A stretch of 64,000 nucleotides of DNA, from positions 1 to 64,000 of the forward strand of contig JAGPCY010000025.1 in the NCBI GenBank assembly GCA_018057825.1. Direction: 5' to 3'. Positions 56,202 through 64,000 of this stretch are shown here, piece after piece. A program made the translations under genes and the position numbers. Within the stretch, counting starts at the first letter, position 1. Every line of letters begins with the position of its first letter. Origin of the DNA: Kofleriaceae bacterium (GTDB lineage Bacteria > Myxococcota_A > Polyangia > Haliangiales > Haliangiaceae). The notes beneath the pieces are model-generated. The model searched no databases. It saw only the letters and a program-made list of their open reading frames with translations, and was not told the DNA's origin.

Positions 56202-58058
56202 ATGCGCCCCAAGCTGCTCGCGTATCTGCCCCTGGCATTGCTCCTCGGATGCGGCGTCCGCCTGGATCCCGCCGCCGACGCCATCCGCTGGAACGATCAG
56301 CTCCACGGCGACCTGTGGTCGGTCTCGCGGTACCCCGAGGCCTTCGCGACGTTCCGCGCCCCCGACGGCCGCGTCAGAGACGTGATGCCCGGGTCCTCGG
56401 CCGACCTCCAGCGCCAGCTCCGGCGATCGCAGTGCTTCTGGATGCCGCCCGGTGAGGTCGCGGTGTCGTGGGAGCTGGTCGCGCGGGCCTTGCCGTCGAC
56501 CGACGCGGACTTCTACAGCCACCTCGAGGGCAATCCCGGGCGACCGACCGTGCCCATCGAGCTCGGGGCCTGCACGTTGACCGATCCCGTCGACCGCCAC
56601 CCGCCGGTCGACGAACACGGCGAGCCCATCGAGCTGGCCTTCGACAGCGAGCTAGCCCCCAAGGCCAACGCCGTCCTCACCGCCTGTACCGGGCCGGCGC
56701 TCATCGACAACCCGTGCCAGCCGATGACCACGACCTGCGCCGACGTGCCCGACCCGTGCCCGCCGACCCAGGTCGGCTACCCGCTGTGCGCGCAGCAGTG
56801 CCCGGTGCCGGTGGCGCGCGACACGACCTTCGAGCTCGAGGTGCGCGCTGATCTGTCGTCGACCGGCCTCGAGACGACCGACGATGAGCCGGTGGTGATC
56901 CGCTCCAAGCGCCTGGGCACGACCTTCAAGATCGCGGCGCCGTCGACCACCCTGGCGCGGCGCCTCGAGCGCGCCCCCGGCACGAATCGGTTCACCTGGA
57001 CGACGCCCGAGGCCGCGGATGGCTCGTGGGAAGAGAGCTTCTCGCCGACGCTGGTGGTGGCGCGCGTGCGGGTGCTCGCCGATCGCGCCGGCGATCGCCG
57101 CTACCTGCGGCCGCGGCGCATCGACGTCGGAGGTGCGGCCTGTGGCCCCGACGGCGGCGGCACCGTGACCCTCGAGCAATGTCCGATCCTGGGCGGCCTG
57201 ACCCCGACCAACTTCGCCAACGCCCTCGACGCCCGCCTGCTCTGGGGCGTCGAGCTCGAGCCGGCCGACGTGCGCACCGACACCCGCTACCTGATCGAGT
57301 TCGTCGTGATCGATCGCGGCGCCGTGGTCGGCAGCGGTCTGCCGGTCGTCACCTGGCGCGAGCCCTCCCTCGACCTCGGTGACTTCGACTACCGCGCGAC
57401 CGTCACGCGGCGGCTGTGGCTCGAGAACAACGGCGCGGGCCCGGTGGTCGTCACCGGCAACTCGACGAGCGCGCGGTTCCAGGTCCGCCCGGCCACCGGC
57501 GATCTCGGCGTCGGCGTGACGATCCCGGCCCACGGCAGCCTGGCCGTCGACGTGACCCGCCTGCCCCTGGCGACCGCGCCGCTCGGCGGGGCGATCGAGC
57601 GGACCACGATCGCGCTGTCGGCCAGCGGCCTCGCGATCCCGGCCACGGTGCGTGGGCGCGCGTTCAACTACGGGCCGCCGCTGGGCAGCCTCATTCACCC
57701 GAGCCCGCTGGCCGGCGACGCCCGCCGCTTCGTCGTCGTGAACAACTCGGCCAACCCGGCGCGCATCACCGGCGGAGCCCCGACCGGTGCCGACGCCGGC
57801 GCCCTCGACCTCGCGGCGATCGCGCCCTGCGCCGCCGACGAACCCCTGTGCAAGGGCGTGGTCCTGCGGGCCGGCGAGGTCCGCATCTACCAGGTGCAGC
57901 GCACCGCCACCTGTCCTCGCGCCTCCACCATCCCGGTTCGCCTCCAGGTCGAGGAGTGCATCACCCCGGGCGGCGCCTGCGACGGCGGCGACACCTGGCT
58001 CCCCGCCGCCGAGGTCACCGTCGACGTCAACCTCGCCCCCACCGCCGCCTGCCCCTGA
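56202..58058 (+). CDS. large lipoprotein with Ig-like (ASH-type) repeats
   Basis: 618 residues. Lipobox LLLGC (Cys17). N-terminal part with several Cys pairs ([24 protein letters not shown]); then beta-rich domains resembling choice-of-anchor/ASH modules ([41 protein letters not shown]), with a Cys-rich close. Function unknown; it may bind other surface proteins. ATG 56202 is chosen, as earlier in-frame starts lie close to the hexamer array and carry no signal. Confidence 0.77.
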   Translation: MRPKLLAYLPLALLLGCGVRLDPAADAIRWNDQLHGDLWSVSRYPEAFATFRAPDGRVRDVMPGSSADLQRQLRRSQCFWMPPGEVAVSWELVARALPSTDADFYSHLEGNPGRPTVPIELGACTLTDPVDRHPPVDEHGEPIELAFDSELAPKANAVLTACTGPALIDNPCQPMTTTCADVPDPCPPTQVGYPLCAQQCPVPVARDTTFELEVRADLSSTGLETTDDEPVVIRSKRLGTTFKIAAPSTTLARRLERAPGTNRFTWTTPEAADGSWEESFSPTLVVARVRVLADRAGDRRYLRPRRIDVGGAACGPDGGGTVTLEQCPILGGLTPTNFANALDARLLWGVELEPADVRTDTRYLIEFVVIDRGAVVGSGLPVVTWREPSLDLGDFDYRATVTRRLWLENNGAGPVVVTGNSTSARFQVRPATGDLGVGVTIPAHGSLAVDVTRLPLATAPLGGAIERTTIALSASGLAIPATVRGRAFNYGPPLGSLIHPSPLAGDARRFVVVNNSANPARITGGAPTGADAGALDLAAIAPCAADEPLCKGVVLRAGEVRIYQVQRTATCPRASTIPVRLQVEECITPGGACDGGDTWLPAAEVTVDVNLAPTAACP

Positions 58059-58166
58059 CCTAAGCAGAGCGTGCGCAGTCGCCCGCGCCGGCGCGCATCG
58101 GCTGCGCGGAATCGCGCGGATCGCCCCGGCGGGGACGGCATCGCGCGTGCAGGCGGTTGGTGCTCG

Positions 58167-59606
58167 ATGTCGACCCGCACCGGTCACTTCGAGCGCATGT
58201 CCGCCGGCGACGCCACCTTCCTCGCGGTCGAGACCCCGCGCGCCCACATGCACGTCGGGGCCGTCGCGGTGTTCGACGGTGGACCGTTGACCGAGCCCGA
58301 CGGACGGCTGGCCTTCGAGCGCATCCGCGATCACCTGCTGGGCGCGCTCGCGGCCTTCCCGCGCTACCGCCAGCGCGTGGTCACCACGCCGGCGCTGGGC
58401 CAGCCGGTGTGGGTCGACGACGAGCACTTCGACGTCGGCTACCACCTGCGCCACACCCGCCTGCCGCTGCCCGGCGACCAGCGCCAGCTCAAGCGCCTGG
58501 CCGGGCGCATCTTCTCGCAGCGGCTCGATCGCGCGCACCCGCTGTGGGAGCTGTGGCTGGTCGAGGGCCTCGACGGCGGTCAGGTCGCGATCATCGCCAA
58601 GATCCACCACTGCCTCCTCGACGGCATCGCCGGCGTGAGCCTCCTGACCGCGCTCTTGCGCGGGACGCCCGACGCGACCGTTGCCGCGCCTCGGGGTTGG
58701 CCGGCGCCGCGCCCGGCGCCTCGTCGGCGCGAGCTGGTGCGCGGCGAGCTGGCCCATCACGTCGCGACCCTCGGTCGCGGCGCCCGTGCGCTGACGATCG
58801 CGCGCGAGCCGGCGACCTGGGACCGGGCCCGCGCGGGGGTCGCGGGGGCGATCGGCCTCTTGCGCCGTGGGCTCGTGCCCGCGTCGCCGACGCCGTGGAA
58901 CGCCCGCCACATCGGGCCCCATCGACGCTTCGACGTCGCGACCCTCGAACTCGGACGCATCAAGCTGGTGAAGGACTCTCTCGGGGGCACGGTCAACGAC
59001 GTCGCGCTGACCGTGGTCACCGGCGCCCTGGCCCGGACCCTCTTGCGCCACGGCGTCGATCCCTCGACCGTGCGCGACTTCCGCGCCCTGGTGCCGGTCA
59101 ACGTGCGCCCCGACGCCGCCCGCGGCGCCCTCGGCAACCACGTCGCGATGCTCCTGGCGCCGTTGCCCGTCGAGGTCGCGGAGCCCCTCGCGCGCTACCA
59201 GCGCGTACGCGAGACGACCCGCTGGCTCAAGCAGCAGGCCGGCCACACCGCCGGCGCCGCGCTCCTCACCCAGCTCGCCGACGCCACCGCCACCGGCCTC
59301 CTCGGCGCGATCTTCTCGACCGCGATCCGGCTGCGGGCCTTCAACGCCGTCGTCACCAACGTACCCGGCCCGCCGTTCCCGCTCTGGCTCCTCGGCGCAC
59401 GCCTCCACGAGATCTATCCCTTCGTGCCCTTGTTCGAGACCCAGGGCCTCGGCATCGCCCTCCTCAGCTACACCGGCCGCATGTTCGTCGGCCTGTCCGC
59501 CGACTGGCACGGCCTCGACGACCTCCACGACCTCGCCCTCGATCTCGACACCGAGCTCGCTCTCCTCGTCGACCTCGCCGCCTCCCAGCCAGCTTCCTCT
59601 GCCTGA
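58167..59606 (+). CDS. wax ester synthase/diacylglycerol acyltransferase (WS/DGAT)
   Basis: 479 residues. Makes wax esters or triacylglycerol from acyl-CoA and alcohol or diacylglycerol. Catalytic HHxxxDG is HHCLLDG at 147-153. The N-terminus MSAGDATFLAVETPRAHMHVG and the later NDVALTVVTGALARTLL and NVPGPPFPLWLLGA are hallmark blocks. Start ATG 58167 gives a standard N-terminus. Lipid bodies are known in myxobacteria. The stop precedes the repeat array by about 27 bases. Confidence 0.95.
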   Translation: MSTRTGHFERMSAGDATFLAVETPRAHMHVGAVAVFDGGPLTEPDGRLAFERIRDHLLGALAAFPRYRQRVVTTPALGQPVWVDDEHFDVGYHLRHTRLPLPGDQRQLKRLAGRIFSQRLDRAHPLWELWLVEGLDGGQVAIIAKIHHCLLDGIAGVSLLTALLRGTPDATVAAPRGWPAPRPAPRRRELVRGELAHHVATLGRGARALTIAREPATWDRARAGVAGAIGLLRRGLVPASPTPWNARHIGPHRRFDVATLELGRIKLVKDSLGGTVNDVALTVVTGALARTLLRHGVDPSTVRDFRALVPVNVRPDAARGALGNHVAMLLAPLPVEVAEPLARYQRVRETTRWLKQQAGHTAGAALLTQLADATATGLLGAIFSTAIRLRAFNAVVTNVPGPPFPLWLLGARLHEIYPFVPLFETQGLGIALLSYTGRMFVGLSADWHGLDDLHDLALDLDTELALLVDLAASQPASSA

Positions 59607-59633
59607 CTCGCCACGCGCTCCCGCCCAGCAATT

Positions 59634-59970
59634 GGCACGCCCCTCGCTGAAGGCTCCGGACCGCTTGGTTCACGCCCCGCGCTTCCGGAAACCCGTCCGG
59701 CAAATGGCACGCCCCCCTGCGCACCAGGCTCCGGACCGATTGGTTCACGCTCGGGGTTCCGGAAACCCGTCCGGTACGTGGCACCACCCCGCGCCCAGCA
59801 CCCCGGGTCCGAAAAGTAACGCCCCGGGGTTCCGGAAACCCGTCCGGCAAATGGCACCCCCCCCCCTCGCTGAAGGCTCCGGGCGGATTGGTTCACGCCC
59901 CGGGGTTCCGGAAACCCGTCCGGCAAATGGCACCACGCCCGCGCCCAGCACCCCGGGTCCGAAAAAAAAC
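59634..59970. repeat. ~74-bp tandem repeat array adjoining tmRNA
   Basis: Four units and a partial fifth, starting with GGCAC at 59634, 59706, 59780, 59853 and 59929 (spacing 72-76). Each contains TTCCGGAAACCCGTCCGG, with two alternating inner versions (GAAGGCTCCGGACCG-TTGGTTCACG and CCAGCACCCCGGGTCCGAAAA). The final unit runs into the A8 stretch next to the tmRNA 3' end. Short inverted repeats (GGTTCCGGAAACC) can form a hairpin in each. This accounts for the whole 367-base gap. Confidence 0.9.
59962..59969 (-). terminator. T tract after tmRNA
   Basis: Eight T on the minus strand lie four bases beyond the tRNA-like domain end at 59974. With the GC-rich acceptor/T-arm region it could serve as an intrinsic terminator for ssrA. 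Confidence 0.5.
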
Positions 59971-59973
59971 ACG

Positions 59974-60332
59974 TGGAGGCGGCGGGAATCGAACCCGCGT
60001 CCGAGAATGCTTCAGCCGGAGCTACTACGTGCGTAGCCATCGCTCGTCTTGTCTGGCCCTGACGGGAGGTGGATGGCAGCCACCGCCAGCGCGAGTCGGT
60101 CCTGTGTCTCGCCTATCGATCGATCGTCGCTACCGATAGGCCAGCCTGATTGTTTCGGCGGCGCGGGCTCCAGGCGGAAGCCTACGCAACCGTCGTGGTC
60201 CTGAGGTTAATCAGGCCGCGAGAGCAACAGCGTTGTCGTTCGCAGTTGCAGGGTTGCCCATTTTTACGTGGCCATGGGCGCCACGGCACGCAGCTCAGAC
60301 GTCGTCATCCTCGTCGAAACCGGTACGCCCCC
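59974..60332 (-). ncRNA. ssrA: tmRNA (transfer-messenger RNA)
   Basis: Rescues stalled ribosomes and tags the unfinished protein. The 5' end GGGGGCGTACCGGTTTCGAC and the 3' end GGGTTCGATTCCCGCC, then GCCTCCA, form the tRNA-like domain; GGGGGC pairs with GCCTCC. The internal reading frame GCG AAC GAC AAC GCT GTT GCT (60243-60214) encodes ANDNAVALAA, stop TGA at 60213-60211. With the charged Ala the full tag would be 11 residues, a proteolysis-type ending ALAA. The CCA end is not encoded. Length about 359 nt. Minus strand, divergent from the large secreted gene. Confidence 0.97.
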
Positions 60333-60581
60333 GTTGTCAGAGAGAGCCGGCGGCGTTGGTGCGCCGTCGGTCGGGCCCATGATGGGGCTGACCGGCGTGG
60401 GACGCAAGGGCCAAGCCGCGCGGGGGGACGCGGGCGCCGGGCCGCGGAACCCCAAGGCCCGCCGCGGGTTAGGTAGGTCACACGGCGGCCGACGGGCCTT
60501 CCGATCGCGCCGCCGGGCGCGGTAGCATTTCGCCACGCTCGTCTGGCTCGGGGGCCCGGCGCGCGAACCTTCGGAGCCTAC

Positions 60582-63500
60582 ATGCGCGGTTCTCGTTTCT
60601 TCGTCCTTCTGATGGTGGGGTGGCTCGGCGTGGTCGCGAGCGCGCGGACCGCGGCCGCAGACGTCACGGCGAACCCCACGGCCCACGACTACGGGAACCA
60701 GCAGATCGGGGTCGCGGATACGCCGCTCACGGTCGCGCTCAACAACGGTCCCGGGGGGATCATGGTCACGGTGCCGGCCACGGCCTGCGGCGGCGCGGTC
60801 GCGATCACCCCGAACGGCGTGCGGACGATCGCATCCAACGGCAACGACAGCCTGTCGTTCGTCTTCACGCCGATCGATCGCAACGCCCTCAACAACTGCG
60901 TGGTCACCCTGGACGCCGACAGCGGGACCGACCCGACCATCACGCTGAACGGCGACGGCGTCGCGTCGGACCTGAATATCACCGCCGGATCGATCGCCTT
61001 CAACACCCAGCGCCACAACGGCGGCACCCCCGAGACCCGCACCCTCACGATCCAGAACACCGGCGAGGTGGCGATCACCGCCGCCCAGCTCTCGGCGGTC
61101 CTGTCCAACACCACCGACTTCTCGATCGGCGCGCTCTCGGCGACGATCCCCGCGGGCGGCAGCGCGACCCTACCGGTGACCTTCAACCCGGCCGCGGTCG
61201 GCCCGAAGACCGGCACGTTGACGATCACCGCGGACAACGACTTTCCCGACGACACGATCGTCATCAACCTGACCGGCACCGGCACGCAGTCGGTGGTCAA
61301 CGTCCCGGCCAACCTCGACTTCGGCCAGGTCCCGGTGGCGACCGCCGGCAACGCCACGCTCACGGTCAGTAACGCCGGCGACGCGTCGGCCAACATCACG
61401 TCGATCGCAATCAGCGGACCCAACGCTGCGCGGTTCCGCTTCACCGACAACGGCTGCACTGGCCAGACCTGCACCGGGCTGCCGTCGATCCCCGCCAGCG
61501 GGTTCCTCGATCTGGTGCTGGCGTGTCAGCACACCGCCAGCGCGACCTTCACCGCGACCTTGACGGTCACCAGCGACGATGGCGTGTCGTCGACCGACGT
61601 CACGACCTTGGCGTGCGAGACCATCCCCGGGCCGCCGGCGGTGGCCGTGACCCCCGCGACCGTGGCGTTCCCGGGTACCCAGCGGGTCGGCACGCCCGCC
61701 TCCGTCCGCACCATCACGATCTCGAACGGCGCCGAGGCTGAGCTGCTGACCTACAGCGCCAGCACCTCGTCGGCGACCGAGTTCCCGCTTTCGTGCGCGG
61801 GCGGTGGCACCGGCTGTCTGTCGGGTATGCTGACTGCAAACAGCTCGGTCGACATTCAAGTCGGCTTCGTGCCGTCGACCACCGGCGGCCGCTCGGGCTC
61901 CGTCACGATCGCGACCAACGACACCAACCCGGCCGCCGACGCGATGAAGGTGGTGCCGGTGTCGGGCACCGGCGGCGTGTCGACCGCGGCGGGCGCCATG
62001 ACCCTGGCGTTCGGCGACGTCAACATCAGCACCGTCGGTGGCTCGAGCTTGACCTATCGCCTGACCAACTCCGGCACGGTGTCCCTCAACCTCGGCACCC
62101 TCGCGATCACCGGCGATCCGTTGACCTTCAACTTCAACCAGACCGGGTGCGCCGGGACCACCACGTGCGCCGGCGTGCCGGCGATCGCCCCCAGCGCCTT
62201 CACGGACCTGACGCTCCGCTGCGACCCGTCGTCGATCGGCAGCAAGACCGCGACGCTGACGATCCCCAGCGACGATCCGCTCACGCCCAAGACCGTCACG
62301 CTCACCTGCAACGGCACGACCCCCGACCAGGAGAACCTCGACCTGCCGGTGGCGGCGTTCCCCAACACCCGGGTCGGCACGCCGAGCGCGGCCCAGACCT
62401 TCCGCATCCGCAATAACGCCGGGGCCACCACGGCGCCCCTGGTGATCAACTCGATCACCAGCAGCTCGGCCGATTTCCTCGTGACCTGCACGCCGGCGCC
62501 GTGCGCGCGGACCGTTCCCGCCGGCGCGCTGGTCACGGTCAACGTCGTCTTCCAGCCGACCGCGACCGGGTCTCGCACCGGCACCATCGCGGTGCGCACC
62601 AACGACCTGGTCGACGGCACCACCGACGTGCCGGTGTCGGGGACCGGCGTCGAGCCGACGATCTCGCTGACCACGCCGGCCGGCGGCTCGCTCAGCTTCG
62701 CCGACACCCGGGTCAACACCGCGTCGGCGGCCCAGACGATCACGATCACCAACACCGGCTCGATGGACCTGACCATCAACTCGGTGACCAACTCCAACGC
62801 CGCCGACTTCATCCTCACCGGGCCGACCGGGGTCAGCACCGTCGGCGCCGGCATGACCCTGTCGTGGATGGTGCAGTGCGAGCCCAACACCCAGGGCACC
62901 CGCAACGGCACGATCACGATCGCCAACAACAGCGCCAATCAGACCTCGCTGCCGGTGTCGCTCACCTGCTCGGCGATCCGCGGCAACCTCACGGTGACCT
63001 CGTCGACGCCCTTCGCCTACAACACGGTCGGCAACCGCATCGACTTCGGCGCCACGTTCCTCGGCCAGACCAAGATGACCACGGTGACGATCGGCAACGA
63101 CGGCAACCGACCCGTCACGATCGTCACGCCGACCGTCACCGCCAGCCAGGGCTTCACCCTCGGCGCGCCGTCGGGCATGACCGTGCCGGCCGGCGGCAGC
63201 ATCACGCTGGTGGTGACCTTCCTGCCGACCTTGGTCACGCACGGCACCGCGACGGTGTCGATCGCCAGCGACTGGAACACCCTGGCCTTCGAGGTCACCG
63301 GCGACGGCCAGGACACCGGGACGATCTTCGCCCTCGACCCGCCGTGTCTGAACGGCATCTCGACGTTCTCGTTCGCCGCGCCGGTGGTCTTCGACGCCAC
63401 CGCCAGCCAGCAGTTCTGCTTCAAGAACCTCGGCGAGGCGCCGGCCCAGATCACCGGAGTCCAGCTCATCGACATGAGCCCGGGCGGCCCGAACTTCACG

Positions 63501-64000
63501 GTCTCGGGCATCCCGCTGGTCGCGCCGTTCCCGACCCTGGCCCGCGATCAGGCGCGGGTCTTCACGATCACCGCGGTGCCCAACGACACGATGCTGGGCA
63601 CGTTCTCGGCGACCCTGCGGATCACCACCACCTTGCCGGGCGCCGACGCGGTCCGGGACTTGACGGTGACCTACAGCTCGAGCGGCCCCGGCCTCACGGT
63701 TGGCCCGGCGATGGCCTTGGCCTTCGGCGGCGTCGACGTCGACGCCGGCCCGGCGATGTTGCCGCTGACGCTCCAGAACACCGGCACCGCGCCGCTGCCG
63801 ATCACCAACATCGCGCCCGGGCCCACCGGTCGCTTCTCGATCGTCGGCACCCCGCCGACCTCGATCGCGGTCGGCGCCACCGAGACCATCATGGTCAGCT
63901 ACGACCCGACGGTCGAGCGCTCGAGCGCGACCACCGAGTCGTCGACCTTCACGATCAACACCGGCCGGTACTTCATGGGCGGCGCCGCCCAGCCGACCGC
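60582..64000 (+). CDS. large secreted protein with repeated choice-of-anchor/ASH-type Ig-like domains (partial, runs off edge)
   Basis: Open from ATG 60582 to the right edge, at least 1139 residues. Signal peptide (FFVLLMVGWLGVVASARTAAA). Then ten or more beta-sandwich domains of about 100 residues with the recurrent pattern LDFGxVxVGTxSxxQTxTIxNxGxxxLTIxS ending xVxFxPTxxGxRxGTxxIxSN. Pairs such as NGCTGQTC, GCAGTTTCAG and CTPAPCAR are spaced Cys, likely disulphides. This fits ASPM-SPD-2-Hydin-type repeats. It may be an adhesin or end in a MYXO-CTERM tail beyond the window. No antisense gene is real here. The 249-base region upstream (60333-60581) has a TAGCAT-like -10 around 60525 only. Confidence 0.88.
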   Translation, partial: MRGSRFFVLLMVGWLGVVASARTAAADVTANPTAHDYGNQQIGVADTPLTVALNNGPGGIMVTVPATACGGAVAITPNGVRTIASNGNDSLSFVFTPIDRNALNNCVVTLDADSGTDPTITLNGDGVASDLNITAGSIAFNTQRHNGGTPETRTLTIQNTGEVAITAAQLSAVLSNTTDFSIGALSATIPAGGSATLPVTFNPAAVGPKTGTLTITADNDFPDDTIVINLTGTGTQSVVNVPANLDFGQVPVATAGNATLTVSNAGDASANITSIAISGPNAARFRFTDNGCTGQTCTGLPSIPASGFLDLVLACQHTASATFTATLTVTSDDGVSSTDVTTLACETIPGPPAVAVTPATVAFPGTQRVGTPASVRTITISNGAEAELLTYSASTSSATEFPLSCAGGGTGCLSGMLTANSSVDIQVGFVPSTTGGRSGSVTIATNDTNPAADAMKVVPVSGTGGVSTAAGAMTLAFGDVNISTVGGSSLTYRLTNSGTVSLNLGTLAITGDPLTFNFNQTGCAGTTTCAGVPAIAPSAFTDLTLRCDPSSIGSKTATLTIPSDDPLTPKTVTLTCNGTTPDQENLDLPVAAFPNTRVGTPSAAQTFRIRNNAGATTAPLVINSITSSSADFLVTCTPAPCARTVPAGALVTVNVVFQPTATGSRTGTIAVRTNDLVDGTTDVPVSGTGVEPTISLTTPAGGSLSFADTRVNTASAAQTITITNTGSMDLTINSVTNSNAADFILTGPTGVSTVGAGMTLSWMVQCEPNTQGTRNGTITIANNSANQTSLPVSLTCSAIRGNLTVTSSTPFAYNTVGNRIDFGATFLGQTKMTTVTIGNDGNRPVTIVTPTVTASQGFTLGAPSGMTVPAGGSITLVVTFLPTLVTHGTATVSIASDWNTLAFEVTGDGQDTGTIFALDPPCLNGISTFSFAAPVVFDATASQQFCFKNLGEAPAQITGVQLIDMSPGGPNFTVSGIPLVAPFPTLARDQARVFTITAVPNDTMLGTFSATLRITTTLPGADAVRDLTVTYSSSGPGLTVGPAMALAFGGVDVDAGPAMLPLTLQNTGTAPLPITNIAPGPTGRFSIVGTPPTSIAVGATETIMVSYDPTVERSSATTESSTFTINTGRYFMGGAAQPT

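Noticed and set aside
59631-59730. Sigma-54 promoter (TGGCAC at 59633 and 59705)
   Set aside because: The -12 element TTGCW at the correct distance is missing and the TGGCAC is part of a repeat.
59634-59970. CRISPR array
   Set aside because: The units are contiguous, of ~74 bp, without unique spacers, and no cas gene is near.
61170-63242. 690-codon minus-strand ORF opposite the Ig-domain gene
   Set aside because: Composition is antisense-like (Arg/Gly/Asp-rich, no motif) whereas the + strand shows a signal peptide and repeated domains.

Overview
This is a very GC-rich chromosomal window from what looks like a myxobacterium. The clade is suggested by two proteins with C-terminal MYXO-CTERM-type sorting tails (ends of the genes at 46948-47868 and 48849-50099), MopE-like calcium repeats, about fourteen lipoproteins (several with an Asp-Ala-Pro-rich spacer after the lipobox) and many c-type cytochromes. 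A Haliangiales/Kofleriaceae-like member is plausible, but the sequence alone does not prove it. The cell uses selenocysteine: selD itself and a small ArsC/thioredoxin-fold protein are each read through an in-frame UGA, and each UGA is followed by a SECIS-like hairpin.

Layout. 1-10.3 kb: a hexamer satellite; selD (Sec); a DJ-1/PfpI protein; a barnase-like secreted RNase; an outer-membrane protein plus c-type cytochrome lipoprotein pair behind a Fur-like box; a cysteine synthase; then three c-type-heme lipoprotein genes, two of them tandem paralogues with a C-terminal propeller-like region. 10.4-16.9 kb: LOG-family, GNAT, PilT-like and receiver-GGDEF-EAL genes on the minus strand; opposite them a pseudo-receiver/HATPase and STAS/zinc-ribbon pair. 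17-26.4 kb: a glycine-rich lipoprotein, a Tat-exported DODA-type dioxygenase, two small unknown genes, nrfHA (ammonifying nitrite reductase), two secreted proteins and an orphan DNA methyltransferase. 26.4-32.6 kb: a transglutaminase/TPR giant, a WbpD-like acetyltransferase, an unknown gene and a small beta-barrel.

32.7-36.6 kb holds the best candidate for an undescribed system: two translationally coupled P-loop NTPases, the second a NACHT/STAND protein. 36.6-45.6 kb: a GH35-like protein lacking the expected catalytic motif, Nudix, a TolB-like propeller, arylamine N-acetyltransferase with a WYL-type regulator, the UxxC selenoprotein, a signal-peptidase-I homologue lacking its Ser/Lys dyad, and uvrB. 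45.7-51.2 kb: a TetR regulator with two palindromic operators in front of a lipoprotein/hydrolase unit, a further lipoprotein, an M23 peptidase with MYXO-CTERM, thiE and a small cytochrome. 51.5-59.6 kb: YbgF-like and Pal-like envelope proteins, an NtrC-type regulator with a coupled lipoprotein, a large lipoprotein and a wax-ester synthase. 59.6-64 kb: a ~74-bp repeat array abutting the 3' end of tmRNA (ssrA, minus strand), then a large secreted protein of repeated Ig-like (choice-of-anchor/ASH-type) domains that runs off the right edge.

Five arrays of a CTCGGY-type hexamer occur; three lie exactly between convergent gene ends. They are open in most reading frames and produce many spurious ORFs. 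No tRNA, rRNA, CRISPR array, transposase or phage gene was seen.
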